From NCBI GenBank assembly GCA_049516395.1, contig JBEKTD010000004.1, forward strand, positions 310,001 through 374,000: a stretch of DNA of 64,000 bases, written 5' to 3'. A model generated the notes under the pieces. The model had not been told where the DNA came from and ran no database searches. It saw nothing but the letters and a program-made list of their open reading frames with translations. Both the position numbers and the translations under genes were made by a program. This document shows positions 32,471 to 41,493 of this stretch, one piece after another (within the stretch, counting starts at the first letter, position 1; each line of letters begins with the position of its first letter). The DNA is from Fen-1362 sp049516395 (GTDB taxonomy: Bacteria; Planctomycetota; Phycisphaerae; Sedimentisphaerales; Anaerobacaceae).

Positions 32471-34825
32471 TTAAAAAGGCCAGTTCCCGGGGCAGTTATT
32501 CATCCAATAGCCGGCTAGTATGCAGAAATCGGCGAAATCCACCTTGCCGTCGTGGTTGAGGTCCGCACTCAGATTCGAACCTGTCTGCAGCCAATAGTTG
32601 CCAAAAGCGGCAAGGTCGTAAATATCGACAACCCCGATGACTTTGACGGCGATGTCTTTGCTGAAATCGGGAAGCGTATATGTCAACTGCCCATTTACGG
32701 AATTGGCTGTGCCTGAGTTGATGATGCCTCCGGCGTCCCATGTCGCATAAACATAAACGTTGTAAAGTCCGTTGTCGAGTCCCTGGGCGATAACCGACTG
32801 ATTGTGGAATGTTCCGTTATTTATCAGTCCGTATTGACTATTGACGTCATAAATCCAGAAATAACCGCGCTGTTTGCCAACAAGCCCCATAGAGCCAAGA
32901 GGCGAGACGTTATTGGGAGCAAATTCATAGCTGGTTATTTCAAACCAGTCCTGGCCGGTGTTTTTTATTTGCACCGCCTGCTGGCCTGCCGAGAGCGGTA
33001 CCGTGATTATGAAATTGTTCGAATCTGCGGGATATGTTCCTGAAAAAATCTGACTACTGTTTACAAGCACGCACAAACTGTTACTGCACCAGTTAGCTGT
33101 ATTTTCCACGTATATTTTTAAGGTGCCTGCGGTTGGCATATTCAAATTGAAGGTGGGGTCTGACCTGACCCCGTAACTGTCTTTGGTAGAACCCTGAAGC
33201 CATTGTGACAAGTTTTCCATTCCGGGGAAGTAGTCGACGTTGAGATAAAACACGTTTTGGTCGGACACCCCCCAGAAATCCGTGATGAGGGGATTGGCGA
33301 AATACGCCTCGTTTCCGGAGGCGGCGCGTTGTGCCCTGACCAGATTATAATCGGCAAGATTCTCGTTGGCATCGTAAATTGAGAGAGGTGTGTATACGCC
33401 ATAAAGATTACAGGGGTCAATATAGTTGTCCCACCACCACAGATGTGCGCTGCTTTTGGCAAAAAAGGCGCTCCAAATGCCGTTGTGCATTTCTAGGCCT
33501 TCTTTTAGCTGCGTCGCGTAAGGTTCCGGCTCGTTAGGGGTTCCTTCAGGGTTTCCGCCCAGTCCGAATTCGGCCATAATCACGGGCTTGTTGAATTCCG
33601 CCAGATTTAGAGCCGTTTGCTCGAGCGTCATAATGGTGTTGTTTCCATAATAATGATTCTCGACAAGATTAATATCGGGAAGATTCCAGAGGTTTTCGAA
33701 ACCTGGTTCATTACTGCTGGTGGTTACGGGGTGCTTAAACGCGTCGATGCTGCGAATATAAGATGCCATAGTGCTGTGCCAGCTTACGACGGTTGACTGG
33801 TCGTAATTCCAGGCATCAGTCCACTGGACTTCGTTGAATAATTCCCATGCGTAGATTGAGGTTGAATATCCCCATCTCGCGACGATATAACGGTATTTAT
33901 TTTTGGTTAATTGTATGGCACAGGGGTCGGTGAAGTATTTACAGGGGTCCGGGAGGAATCCGCCTGTGTTGGCGATATTGTAAGGATTGGTGCTCCAGTC
34001 GGCATCGGTAGTTGTGCTGACCTGGCCGTGATGCTGAAGGGCAAACTGAATGGCGATATTGTTTTGCTCCGCGCTTGCGACGTATCCGTCCATTCTTAGT
34101 GACGTCTGCAAAGAAGGTTTTCCTGGGCCCTGGAAGTAGTTGTTGCCCCAACCGACTGGCCATTCGAGCGCGACTCCGTAATCGGCGCCATAGGTGCAGC
34201 ACCATAATCGCACCCAGTTTGCGCCGGCATTGTGCAGTTTTGCGAGGAAATAATTCCAGCCGGCGATTCCGCCGCCAGGAAGTGAGCCGTTGTTCCAGCC
34301 GATGTTCTGGCCGATGTTGATGCGCGTATCGCCGTTAGCATATTTGAGGAAGTCGTGCTGGTTGGGGTCAACTCTGATAAACCCTTGTTTGCCGCTTTCA
34401 ACGCAGGTGAAAGAGCCGGCGGTTGTCTTGGTAGCCGTGCCATTCACGTCTTTTACTTTGATATCGCAGGTATATGAGCCGAGCTGCGAAGGTGCGAATC
34501 TTGCCTTCCAGGATATCGCTCCAGCGGTCGTATAAGTTTCAGGATTGCTTCCCGATGTGGTATATGCCTGGTAATAAAACCCTATGATATTCACGTCGGT
34601 TCCGTCGGGCTGATGAAACGTTACCATGACGTCAACTACGCACGGGTCGAACGGGTTTGTATATGTCTGTGAAAGCGTAAATGTCAGTTCGTATTTGGTG
34701 TATCTGCCTATGGTGGATGAGTTTTGTGAAATGCCGCTTATGGTGGTTGCGTTTGCCTGGTTAATTCCGAGTTCAAGGATTGCGATTAGGCATGCGGCCA
34801 GAACGTACGTCATTCTTTTCATCAT
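32471..34825 (-). CDS. Secreted glycoside hydrolase (DUF5060 + GH5-like) with C-terminal dockerin-like repeat
   Basis: A 784-residue exported enzyme. Signal peptide about residues 1-26 (YVLAACLIAILELGINQANA). A DUF5060-type beta domain follows (YELTFTLSQTYTNPFDPCVV), then a TIM-barrel glycosidase. Acid/base and nucleophile candidates are Glu ~329 in YAWELFNEVQW and Glu ~418 in VIMAEFGLGG. A carbohydrate-binding-like beta region (TLKIYVENTANW) comes next. The last ~50 residues are dockerin-like (VDIYDLAAFGNYW, then ADLNHDGKVDFADFCILAGY) with calcium-loop spacing. Such tails in planctomycetes may anchor enzymes to the surface or vesicles. Substrate is uncertain, probably a beta-linked polysaccharide. 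MM start; the second ATG is equally plausible. Confidence 0.82.
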   Translation of the reverse strand: MMKRMTYVLAACLIAILELGINQANATTISGISQNSSTIGRYTKYELTFTLSQTYTNPFDPCVVDVMVTFHQPDGTDVNIIGFYYQAYTTSGSNPETYTTAGAISWKARFAPSQLGSYTCDIKVKDVNGTATKTTAGSFTCVESGKQGFIRVDPNQHDFLKYANGDTRINIGQNIGWNNGSLPGGGIAGWNYFLAKLHNAGANWVRLWCCTYGADYGVALEWPVGWGNNYFQGPGKPSLQTSLRMDGYVASAEQNNIAIQFALQHHGQVSTTTDADWSTNPYNIANTGGFLPDPCKYFTDPCAIQLTKNKYRYIVARWGYSTSIYAWELFNEVQWTDAWNYDQSTVVSWHSTMASYIRSIDAFKHPVTTSSNEPGFENLWNLPDINLVENHYYGNNTIMTLEQTALNLAEFNKPVIMAEFGLGGNPEGTPNEPEPYATQLKEGLEMHNGIWSAFFAKSSAHLWWWDNYIDPCNLYGVYTPLSIYDANENLADYNLVRAQRAASGNEAYFANPLITDFWGVSDQNVFYLNVDYFPGMENLSQWLQGSTKDSYGVRSDPTFNLNMPTAGTLKIYVENTANWCSNSLCVLVNSSQIFSGTYPADSNNFIITVPLSAGQQAVQIKNTGQDWFEITSYEFAPNNVSPLGSMGLVGKQRGYFWIYDVNSQYGLINNGTFHNQSVIAQGLDNGLYNVYVYATWDAGGIINSGTANSVNGQLTYTLPDFSKDIAVKVIGVVDIYDLAAFGNYWLQTGSNLSADLNHDGKVDFADFCILAGYWMNNCPGNWPF

Positions 34826-34994
34826 TACTTACCCCTTTTTCGATTCCTTTCGGTATGAGTGTGGTGTTACCGGCCCAATAATGTTTCATTATTATTATAC
34901 GCTGAAAAAGGGGGCAAAGTCCAGAGCATTTTTGCCTAAATTGCCTTATTTGCCATTAGATTTGCTGTTTTATGGGGTTTTTGCATCGGGTGAA

Positions 34995-35066
34995 AGCCAA
35001 CGATCGGATTCGAACCGATAACCTCCGGTTTACAAAACCGGAGCTCTACCATTGAGCTACGTTGGC
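34995..35066 (-). tRNA. tRNA-Thr (anticodon UGU)
   Basis: Full cloverleaf on the minus strand. Acceptor arms are GCCAACG/CGTTGGC and the D-arm begins TAGCTCAATGGTAGAGCT. The anticodon stem is CCGGT/ACCGG with loop TTTGTAA, giving TGT. The T-arm reads ATCGGTTCGAATCCGAT. Discriminator base T; CCA is not encoded. Length 72 nt. It lies alone between the glycoside hydrolase and DUF1646 genes. Confidence 0.95.
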
Positions 35067-35129
35067 GTAAGTTCTATATCGGCAGGATTATACTGAAAAT
35101 GAGGTAATTTAGCAAGTGCCCAGGCAAGA

Positions 35130-36173
35130 TTACGTCAAAAGCAGAAGTATAAAGCAGCCGAGCATAATGACCATACCGAGAGGGACGCCGAATGCGGCCC
35201 ATTCTTTGCTTTTTATCGAGAGTTTACTTGCGCAAATGATGTTCGGGATATTGCCGGGGATGAGCATTCCGCCGGCGATTAGCAGGCCCATAAGGACGTC
35301 TTTGATTGTGTCGATGGGCATAGCTGGGGATATTTCCGCGGCCGTGAGGGTTGCGTTATCGAGAATCGCCGAGGTGGTATTCACCCAGTAAAGTGCCACT
35401 GCCGGGATATGCACAATATATTTGTCAACGACCGGTGTAAGGCCTGTCCCCAGAAAAACAAGCGCGAGAACAAAAAGATAGACCTTGCCCGCCCTGATGA
35501 AAATATCTTTGATTTCTTCGGGCTTGTCTTCAGTAAGAGTCGGGCCTTTTCCATCGTGTTTGTGAGTCATAAACAAGGATATTATCCCAAGAAGGACAAC
35601 CAAAGGTATTACCCATTTACCCAGGAGTTTCAGCAGGAAGAAAAAATGGGCGTGATATGGTTCGCCAGAGAGCTTGGATATAGCGATAGTGGATAACGGC
35701 TCACCGATGGGCGTCAGGACGGCGCCGAGACCGATTGAAAAGCAGGCGATGATTACCAGCCGCACTTCGAGAGCTCTTGGTAGACGTAATGCACTTATGA
35801 CTTCCGCAAGAATCAACGCGGCGATAATCGCGGTGATGACGCTGGACAATAAGCCAAGCCCGGCAACGATAACGAAGAACAGCGCCGAATAGCCGAACCA
35901 GCCCGCGAAACCATGCGCCCAGGCGCCTACTTTGGGCCTGATGAATCGGAAAATCACGCCCGCAATCAGCACCGCCAGCGTAATTTTAATCGGTTCAACG
36001 AGTGCCTCTTTCACCAGATGCCACGACCACAGCCAGGAGGTGGTTACAGCGAGGCATCCCATAACAAACAGGAACGCCTCAAGCTGCTTTTCGACCCGTT
36101 TGGATAAAAAGGGCCCAACAAGAACCAGTCCGACAATAAAGACCAATCCGCCCGTTACAAGTGTTTCATTCAT
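35130..36173 (-). CDS. DUF1646 family membrane transporter
   Basis: A 347-residue protein with about ten transmembrane helices. It matches DUF1646, a putative sodium- or cation-coupled transporter family. Family-like segments are VGPFLSKRVEKQLEAFLFVM, CFSIGLGAVLTPIGEPLSTI, NTTSAILDNATLTAAEISP and GGMLIPGNIPNIICASKL. The two related helix-hairpin motifs (GEPLST and GNIPNI) resemble those of ion-transporter-superfamily proteins. Substrate unknown. It is divergent from the M48 gene across an 89-bp AT-rich gap with imperfect inverted AT repeats. Confidence 0.85.
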   Translation of the reverse strand: MNETLVTGGLVFIVGLVLVGPFLSKRVEKQLEAFLFVMGCLAVTTSWLWSWHLVKEALVEPIKITLAVLIAGVIFRFIRPKVGAWAHGFAGWFGYSALFFVIVAGLGLLSSVITAIIAALILAEVISALRLPRALEVRLVIIACFSIGLGAVLTPIGEPLSTIAISKLSGEPYHAHFFFLLKLLGKWVIPLVVLLGIISLFMTHKHDGKGPTLTEDKPEEIKDIFIRAGKVYLFVLALVFLGTGLTPVVDKYIVHIPAVALYWVNTTSAILDNATLTAAEISPAMPIDTIKDVLMGLLIAGGMLIPGNIPNIICASKLSIKSKEWAAFGVPLGMVIMLGCFILLLLT

Positions 36174-36262
36174 GTCTATTTTCTATTTTCGATTTGTTGT
36201 TTTTGATTTACAATTCGAGAATAATAAATCATAAATGGTAAATTATAAAGGGGAAACTGAAA

Positions 36263-37093
36263 ATGCATAAGTTTGTTTTGCTTTTGTTGATATCCGGCTT
36301 GTGTTTTTCCTTTGGCTGCGCCGCAAACCCGATTACCGGCGAAGACGAGCTGATGCTCGACCGTGACTACCGTCACGATATAAAGTTAGGCAAAGAGGTT
36401 GCCCCGCAGGTCGAAAAAGAGCTTAAAGGCAGAATCAAAGACCAGGTATTACAGGATTATATAAACGGCATAGGCCATAAAATCGCCAGATTCAGCCACA
36501 ACCCGGGTTTTGATTTTAATTACATTGCCGTCAATGATAAGTCGATAAACGCCCTGGCGCTGCCCGGCGGGTACGTTTTTATCACAAAAGGACTGCTGCT
36601 GAAACTTGAAAATGAGTCGCAGCTCGCGGGCATATTGGCGCACGAGACCGTTCACGTTGTCGCAAGAAATACGGAGAGTATGATGAGCAAACAGGCGGGA
36701 ATGGGCGCGTTGTTTGTCCTGGCGGCGTCCCAGGCAAGAAACCAGGGCGAGGTGGTTGCCGCTGATATAGCGATGCAGCTTGTTACGTTCAAATACAGCA
36801 GGGAAGACGAAAGGACCGCGGACCTCGGCGGTATGGATTATATGTTCAGGGCCGGCTATAACCCCAACGGTATGGTCGAAACGATGCAGATACTACAGAA
36901 GGAGGAGGAGGCGAACAATTCCTGCGATTTCTTTTCAACGCACCCTTCGCCCGAAAACCGCATCGATTATCTCAGGGCGAGAATCCAGTCGCATTATTCG
37001 GACGGTATCGCTGGCACAAAAACGGATGAGGAAGATTATCAGCAGAACGTCCTGGACAGGTTAAAAAGTCTGCCTGACGAACCGCGCAGGTAA
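36263..37093 (+). CDS. M48-family metallopeptidase, probable lipoprotein
   Basis: A 276-residue periplasmic zinc protease (BepA/LoiP-like) probably involved in outer-membrane quality control. A hydrophobic N-terminus ends in FSFGCAANP, a plausible lipobox with Cys19. The catalytic HExxH is in LAHETVHVVAR (near residue 127) and the third zinc ligand Glu in SREDERTADLGGMDYM. The C-terminus has the usual STHPSPENRIDYLRARI. AAAGGGGAAA ribosome binding site. Unlike BepA there is no TPR tail. Confidence 0.92.
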   Translation: MHKFVLLLLISGLCFSFGCAANPITGEDELMLDRDYRHDIKLGKEVAPQVEKELKGRIKDQVLQDYINGIGHKIARFSHNPGFDFNYIAVNDKSINALALPGGYVFITKGLLLKLENESQLAGILAHETVHVVARNTESMMSKQAGMGALFVLAASQARNQGEVVAADIAMQLVTFKYSREDERTADLGGMDYMFRAGYNPNGMVETMQILQKEEEANNSCDFFSTHPSPENRIDYLRARIQSHYSDGIAGTKTDEEDYQQNVLDRLKSLPDEPRR

Positions 37094-37157
37094 TTGAGCG
37101 GGAGTGGAGTGATTGCGTTGAAAAATTTATGGTTTGCCTGTCGCAAGCCGGAAAACA

Positions 37158-38204
37158 TTACGCGATTTTCAGTATTCTCGCCGGCTCTTCCGGCATGCCG
37201 GTGCGTGCGGAAAGATAAGCTGCTTCGATAAAGGCCATATTTTTCAGGTTGTCGGCAGCCGGGCTTACGAGCGGATTTTTGTCGGGCCACAGCAGATGAG
37301 AAGCGAAATTATCCAGCACCATTTTCATCCGGTCGGACGCATCGTCCGCGAATTCGTCCTGTCTGAGCCGCTGTCCCCGCGAATCAGCGATTTCAAACAC
37401 TTTGTCGTCGCATCTTACAATCGTATCCTGGCACTGCACGATTAACCATTTTTGTCGCTGGTTTGCGGTCGATTGCCCGACAGAGGCGTGCCCCGCGAGG
37501 AGATTGCCCGACATCGCGTCGCCGAATTTCATTGTTATGATGGCGCTGTCCTCTGTTCTGTATAGTCGTTGCTGTCTGTCGCCTGCGGCGCTTCCCGCGA
37601 CGCAATACACCTGCTGGGGCAGGCCAAAGTTCAGAATTATCTGGTCGATTATCTCCCAGCAGTCGTAAAGAATCGCGCCGCCTCCCGCCAGTACAGGGTC
37701 GTCTCGCCATTTTGCCCTTGGCGTGCCTGGTGTCGGCTCGCCTGCTGCTGCAAGGACAAGAAACGGCTGTTGCGCCGGGTTTTGCAGAAAATATCCCCTT
37801 GCCGCAAGGGCGCTTTGAGCGAATCTTCCCGGGTTGGCTGCCGCGAGGATAACTCCCTCGTTTTGCGCCATTTTTACGAATTCTGCCGCCTCGCTGAAAT
37901 TTCTCGCTAATGGCGGCAGCTTGAGAACGTTAAATTTCTTTTTTATCGCCAGTTTGAGGTATTCGGCGCAGTTGTGAATCGGTGCGGCGACGAGCAGACA
38001 ATCGAGCTGGTTCTGTATTATCAGCCGGCGGTAATCGTCGTATGCCGTGCAGTTGTAATCTTTGGCTACCTGCTGCGCCAGGTTTGTGTCATTATCACCC
38101 ACAGCCGCGATGGTAAAGCAGTCGAGACCTTTGGCCGCGTCGAGCAACGACCTGCCCGTGTCATTGAGACCCAGGACGGCTATTTTCAGAGGACTCTCTC
38201 GCAT
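37158..38204 (-). CDS. Gfo/Idh/MocA-family protein with degenerate motifs
   Basis: A protein of about 348 residues with the two-domain oxidoreductase plan. The N-terminal Rossmann glycine motif is AVLGLNDTGRSLLDAAKG, with only part of the GxGxxG pattern. The usual EKP motif with its catalytic Lys is replaced (FNVLKLPPLARN). It may bind a nucleotide weakly or be non-catalytic. The C-terminal half includes GGAILYDCWEIIDQIILNFG. A TTG at 38243 extends the frame; ATG 38204 (MRESPLKIAVLG) fits the fold better. It starts 50 nt after glyA and is probably co-transcribed with it. Confidence 0.72.
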   Translation of the reverse strand: MRESPLKIAVLGLNDTGRSLLDAAKGLDCFTIAAVGDNDTNLAQQVAKDYNCTAYDDYRRLIIQNQLDCLLVAAPIHNCAEYLKLAIKKKFNVLKLPPLARNFSEAAEFVKMAQNEGVILAAANPGRFAQSALAARGYFLQNPAQQPFLVLAAAGEPTPGTPRAKWRDDPVLAGGGAILYDCWEIIDQIILNFGLPQQVYCVAGSAAGDRQQRLYRTEDSAIITMKFGDAMSGNLLAGHASVGQSTANQRQKWLIVQCQDTIVRCDDKVFEIADSRGQRLRQDEFADDASDRMKMVLDNFASHLLWPDKNPLVSPAADNLKNMAFIEAAYLSARTGMPEEPARILKIA

Positions 38205-38253
38205 CCCTGCACACAAATCGCAGCGAAAAGTAAACGGCTGCAATTACCCGCAA

Positions 38254-39516
38254 TTATTTCTTGTTCGGGATAATAAAATGGTCCGGCACCGGGAACTGCG
38301 AGCACATAAGCAACACGTCTTTGGCGACCTGCTCGATGACCGATTCATTATCGATGTTCTCGGCGACCTTGCCTATATATTCTGCGATTAGCCGGGCCTG
38401 TTCTTCCTTCATACCGCGTGTTGTAATCGCGGGCGTTCCGATTCGCAGGCCGCTCGGATTTGCCGGCGGGGCCGGGTCGTTGGGCACGGTGTTGTAGTTG
38501 GTTTCGATTCTGGCCCGGTCGAGCGCCTTGGCGAATTTTTTGCCGGGGATGTTTTTGTTTCTCAAATCTATGAGAATCAGGTGATTGTCTGTTCCGCCCG
38601 ATACGAGATTGAATCCGCATTCGAGCAGTTTCTCGGCCATTGCCTTTGCGTTTTTGACAATCTGTTTGGCATAAGCGACAAACTCAGATGTGTCGGCTTC
38701 CGCGAGAGCGACAGCAATTGCGGTAATCGTGTGCATGTGCGGGCCGCCCTGGAGTCCGGGGAATACGGCCTTATCGACCTTTTCGGCGTGCTCGGCTTTG
38801 CAGAGCAGCATTCCACCTCGCGGACCTCGCAGCGTCTTGTGCGTTGTTGTTGAAACGATGTCGGCGTAGGGTACCGGGCTTTTGTGGACGCCCGCGACGA
38901 CCAGGCCGGAAATATGAGCAATATCACTGACGTGATATGCGCCGACCTCTTTGGCGATATCGCCGAAAATCTCGAAGTTGATTTCGCGTGGATATGCTGT
39001 GCAGCCGGAGATTATGATTTTGGGCTTGTTTTTCTTTGCCAGTTCCCGAATCTGGTCATAGTCAAATCTGCCCGTTTCAGCGCTGACGCCATATTGCATT
39101 GAGTTAAAGATTTTGCCTGTCATGCTGACTTTCCAGCCGTGGGTGAGGTGTCCGCCGTGGGGCAAAGCAAGTCCCATAATCGTATCGCCTGGCTTTGCCA
39201 GCGCGATATAAGCCGCGAGGTTCGCAATTGAGCCGGAATATGGCTGGACGTTGGCGTGGTCGGCCTTGAATATCTTTATGGCTCTCTGTCTGGCGATGGT
39301 TTCGATGAGGTCGGTAATCTGCTGCCCCTCGTAATACCGTTTGCCCGGGTATCCCTCGGCGTATTTATTGGTCAGGCAGCTGCCGCTTGCCAGCATTACC
39401 GCCTTGGAAACGTAGTTTTCGGATGGAATCAGCCGGACGCAAGCACTTTGGCGTGCGCCTTCCTGCCTTATAAGTTCATATATTTGCGGGTCATACTGCT
39501 CAAGAGCTGTAAGCAT
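38254..39516 (-). CDS. glyA: Serine hydroxymethyltransferase
   Basis: PLP enzyme converting serine and tetrahydrofolate to glycine and methylene-tetrahydrofolate, supplying C1 units (thymidylate synthesis at 16.8 kb uses the same cofactor). The 420-residue protein shows RLIPSENYVSKAVMLASGS, NKYAEGYPGKRYY, NVQPYSGSIANLAAY, the PLP-Lys motif VSTTTHKTLRGPRGG (Lys near 228) and the C-terminal SGLRIGTPAITTRGM. GGAGA ribosome binding site. A Gfo/Idh/MocA-type gene follows by 50 nt. Confidence 0.97.
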   Translation of the reverse strand: MLTALEQYDPQIYELIRQEGARQSACVRLIPSENYVSKAVMLASGSCLTNKYAEGYPGKRYYEGQQITDLIETIARQRAIKIFKADHANVQPYSGSIANLAAYIALAKPGDTIMGLALPHGGHLTHGWKVSMTGKIFNSMQYGVSAETGRFDYDQIRELAKKNKPKIIISGCTAYPREINFEIFGDIAKEVGAYHVSDIAHISGLVVAGVHKSPVPYADIVSTTTHKTLRGPRGGMLLCKAEHAEKVDKAVFPGLQGGPHMHTITAIAVALAEADTSEFVAYAKQIVKNAKAMAEKLLECGFNLVSGGTDNHLILIDLRNKNIPGKKFAKALDRARIETNYNTVPNDPAPPANPSGLRIGTPAITTRGMKEEQARLIAEYIGKVAENIDNESVIEQVAKDVLLMCSQFPVPDHFIIPNKK

Positions 39517-39685
39517 ATCATATTCTCCATAAATATTGGTTTAAGGTACCACGGTTTTATAGCAAAGTCGGGATTTTAATACAAGCATTTATACGCCCAC
39601 GGCGGATTTATTTGTTGACAGGATTTGGCCGAAGAATAGGATTATGGGGAGGGAAGCTTCATAAAGCGGTTTTTTGAGGAATTTG

Positions 39686-41074
39686 ATGCCTGAAGACAAT
39701 GGAATAAGCGCAAAGGCGAAGTTGTTTTTTGGAAAGGCCGACGAGGCGGCCGCGAACTACAATTTCGACTATGCTATAGATTTGTATCTCCAGGGGTTGC
39801 GATGCAACCCTGATGCGCTTCAGGACGGCCATTTGCAGCTTAGGGAGCTTGCCCTCAGGCGGCAGGCAAAAGGCGGCAAGAAACCATCAATGATGGAAAG
39901 AATGAAATATTCCCGCGGCAAGAACCCCCTCGAACAGTTGCTCAACGCCGAATATCTGATGGCCAGAGACCCTGAGCATTTGCCATATATCGAGGCGATG
40001 CTCAAAGCGGCTGTGGCCGGCGGATACAATCAAACGGTAAAATGGATAGCGGATTTGCTGTTCGCGGCCAACAATGCCTCACAATCGCCGTCGGCGCATA
40101 CGTATATGCTGCTGAAGGACTCATACGCGGCCATTGGGTTGTGGGACAGGGCGCTTGCCGCCTGCCAGTATGCGGCGAAATTGCGTCCGGATGACGGCGA
40201 CATAGTTGACGAGGCGAAGAGATTGTCCGCGGAGCTGACTGTTTCTCGCGGTAAATATGACCAGGCGGGCGACTTCCGCAAATCAATCAAAAACCGCGAG
40301 GAGCAGGAAGTATTTCAGTCGCAGCAGGGGGTGGTAAAAAGTAAGGACTACCGGGTCATTGCGGTAGAGGCGGCGAGAAGGGCATACGAGCAAAACCCTG
40401 AGTCGGCACATAGCATATTCGGGCTGGCGGGCGTCCTGGCGGATATGAGGACCGACCAGGCGGAAGAAGAAGCGATAAAACTGCTTGAGGATGCGTACAA
40501 AAAAAGACAGGATTTCAGCTTCAAGGAACGAGCGGGCCTGATTCGAATCGGACAGGTAAAACGCAAGATACGGGAGGCCGATGAGGCAATCGACGCAAAT
40601 CCCGAAGACAGCATCGCAAAATCAAAGCACGCCGGTCTTGTCGGGCAGTTGAACAAGGCGGAAATGGAACATTACGGGCTTTGCGTCAAAAACTATCCTA
40701 CCGACCTCAAGGCGAAATACGAATACGGCCTGCGTCTGGTCTATAACAAGAGATACGATGAGGCGATTCCGATGCTTCAGGAGGCCCAGAAAGACCTGAG
40801 GCACAAAATCGCGGCAATGGGCAAGATAGGCCTTTGCTTTTTTATGAAGGGCTGGTTCACCGACGCGGAGGATATTTTCAACAGGGCAATCGAATCTTAT
40901 GAAATAAAAGATGACGACATTGCGAAGGAATTGCGGTATAATCTTGCCCGCTCTCTTGAGGAGCAGGGTAAAAGGGCCGAGGCCCTTGACATATATCGTA
41001 AAATAGCCCAGATTGATTTTGGGTTCAAAGATGTTTCCCAGCGGGTTGACCGGCTGAGAAAAGAAGTGAAATAA
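39686..41074 (+). CDS. Cytoplasmic TPR protein
   Basis: A 462-residue soluble protein of helical repeats (ANYNFDYAIDLYLQGLRCNP; AAIGLWDRALAACQYAAKLR; KYEYGLRLVYNKRYDEAIPM; LEEQGKRAEALDIYRKIAQI). A central charged coiled-coil-like stretch lies at about residues 195-320 (RIGQVKRKIREADEAIDANP). No export signal. The ATG at 39686 has GAGGA 5 nt upstream, better than the TTG at 39674. rpsT follows 63 nt downstream on the same strand. The family is one I associate with planctomycetes; function unknown. Confidence 0.82.
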   Translation: MPEDNGISAKAKLFFGKADEAAANYNFDYAIDLYLQGLRCNPDALQDGHLQLRELALRRQAKGGKKPSMMERMKYSRGKNPLEQLLNAEYLMARDPEHLPYIEAMLKAAVAGGYNQTVKWIADLLFAANNASQSPSAHTYMLLKDSYAAIGLWDRALAACQYAAKLRPDDGDIVDEAKRLSAELTVSRGKYDQAGDFRKSIKNREEQEVFQSQQGVVKSKDYRVIAVEAARRAYEQNPESAHSIFGLAGVLADMRTDQAEEEAIKLLEDAYKKRQDFSFKERAGLIRIGQVKRKIREADEAIDANPEDSIAKSKHAGLVGQLNKAEMEHYGLCVKNYPTDLKAKYEYGLRLVYNKRYDEAIPMLQEAQKDLRHKIAAMGKIGLCFFMKGWFTDAEDIFNRAIESYEIKDDDIAKELRYNLARSLEEQGKRAEALDIYRKIAQIDFGFKDVSQRVDRLRKEVK

Positions 41075-41137
41075 CAGGTATTGAAAATAACTGTGTACAG
41101 GAAAATTGTTAACAGAAGTATTTTTTAGGAGACAGAA

Positions 41138-41416
41138 GTGGCTCATTCGTTGTCGGCAAAAAAAAGAGTAAGGCAGAACGAAAAAAGAAGAGCAATTAAT
41201 CGTGCAAGAAAAAGCAGCGTCAAGACGCAGATAAAGCGTTTCGAGGATGCGCTTGCCAGTGGCGACATCAAGGCGGCGACCGAGCAGTTCCGTCTTACGG
41301 CCAAACGGCTGGATAAGGTTGCATCGACCAGTACTATGCACAAAAAGACAGCCGCTCGCAAAAAATCACGTCTTGCCAAACGGCTCAACGCGCTGAAAGC
41401 AAAAGCGCCGGCCTAA
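41138..41416 (+). CDS. rpsT: 30S ribosomal protein S20
   Basis: A 92-residue, strongly basic helical protein of the small subunit. It begins AHSLSAKKRVRQNEKRRAIN and contains the S20 pattern SVKTQIKRFEDAL, then HKKTAARKKSRLAKRLN. GTG start at 41138 with a TAGGAGA site. S20 in E. coli is autoregulated at a weak start codon, so the GTG may matter here too (inference). Its TAA is incorporated into the left arm of an intergenic inverted repeat. Confidence 0.96.
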   Translation: MAHSLSAKKRVRQNEKRRAINRARKSSVKTQIKRFEDALASGDIKAATEQFRLTAKRLDKVASTSTMHKKTAARKKSRLAKRLNALKAKAPA

Positions 41417-41491
41417 CCACAAAGTCACGAACGAAGGCACCGAGACACGGGGTAAAATGATGAAATTAGTGCCTTTGTGTCTTAGTGGTTA
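41414..41491. repeat. Inverted repeat bridging the rpsT stop and the rnr start
   Basis: Left arm from 41414 (TAACCACAAAGTCACG...GGCAC to 41440) and right arm 41469-41491 (GTGCCTTTGTGTCTTAGTGG plus TTA) pair imperfectly over about 20 bp. The left arm includes the rpsT TAA; the right arm ends 2 nt before the rnr ATG. The rnr translation start region therefore consists of repeat sequence and shows no Shine-Dalgarno motif. Confidence 0.7.
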
Positions 41492-41493
41492 AA

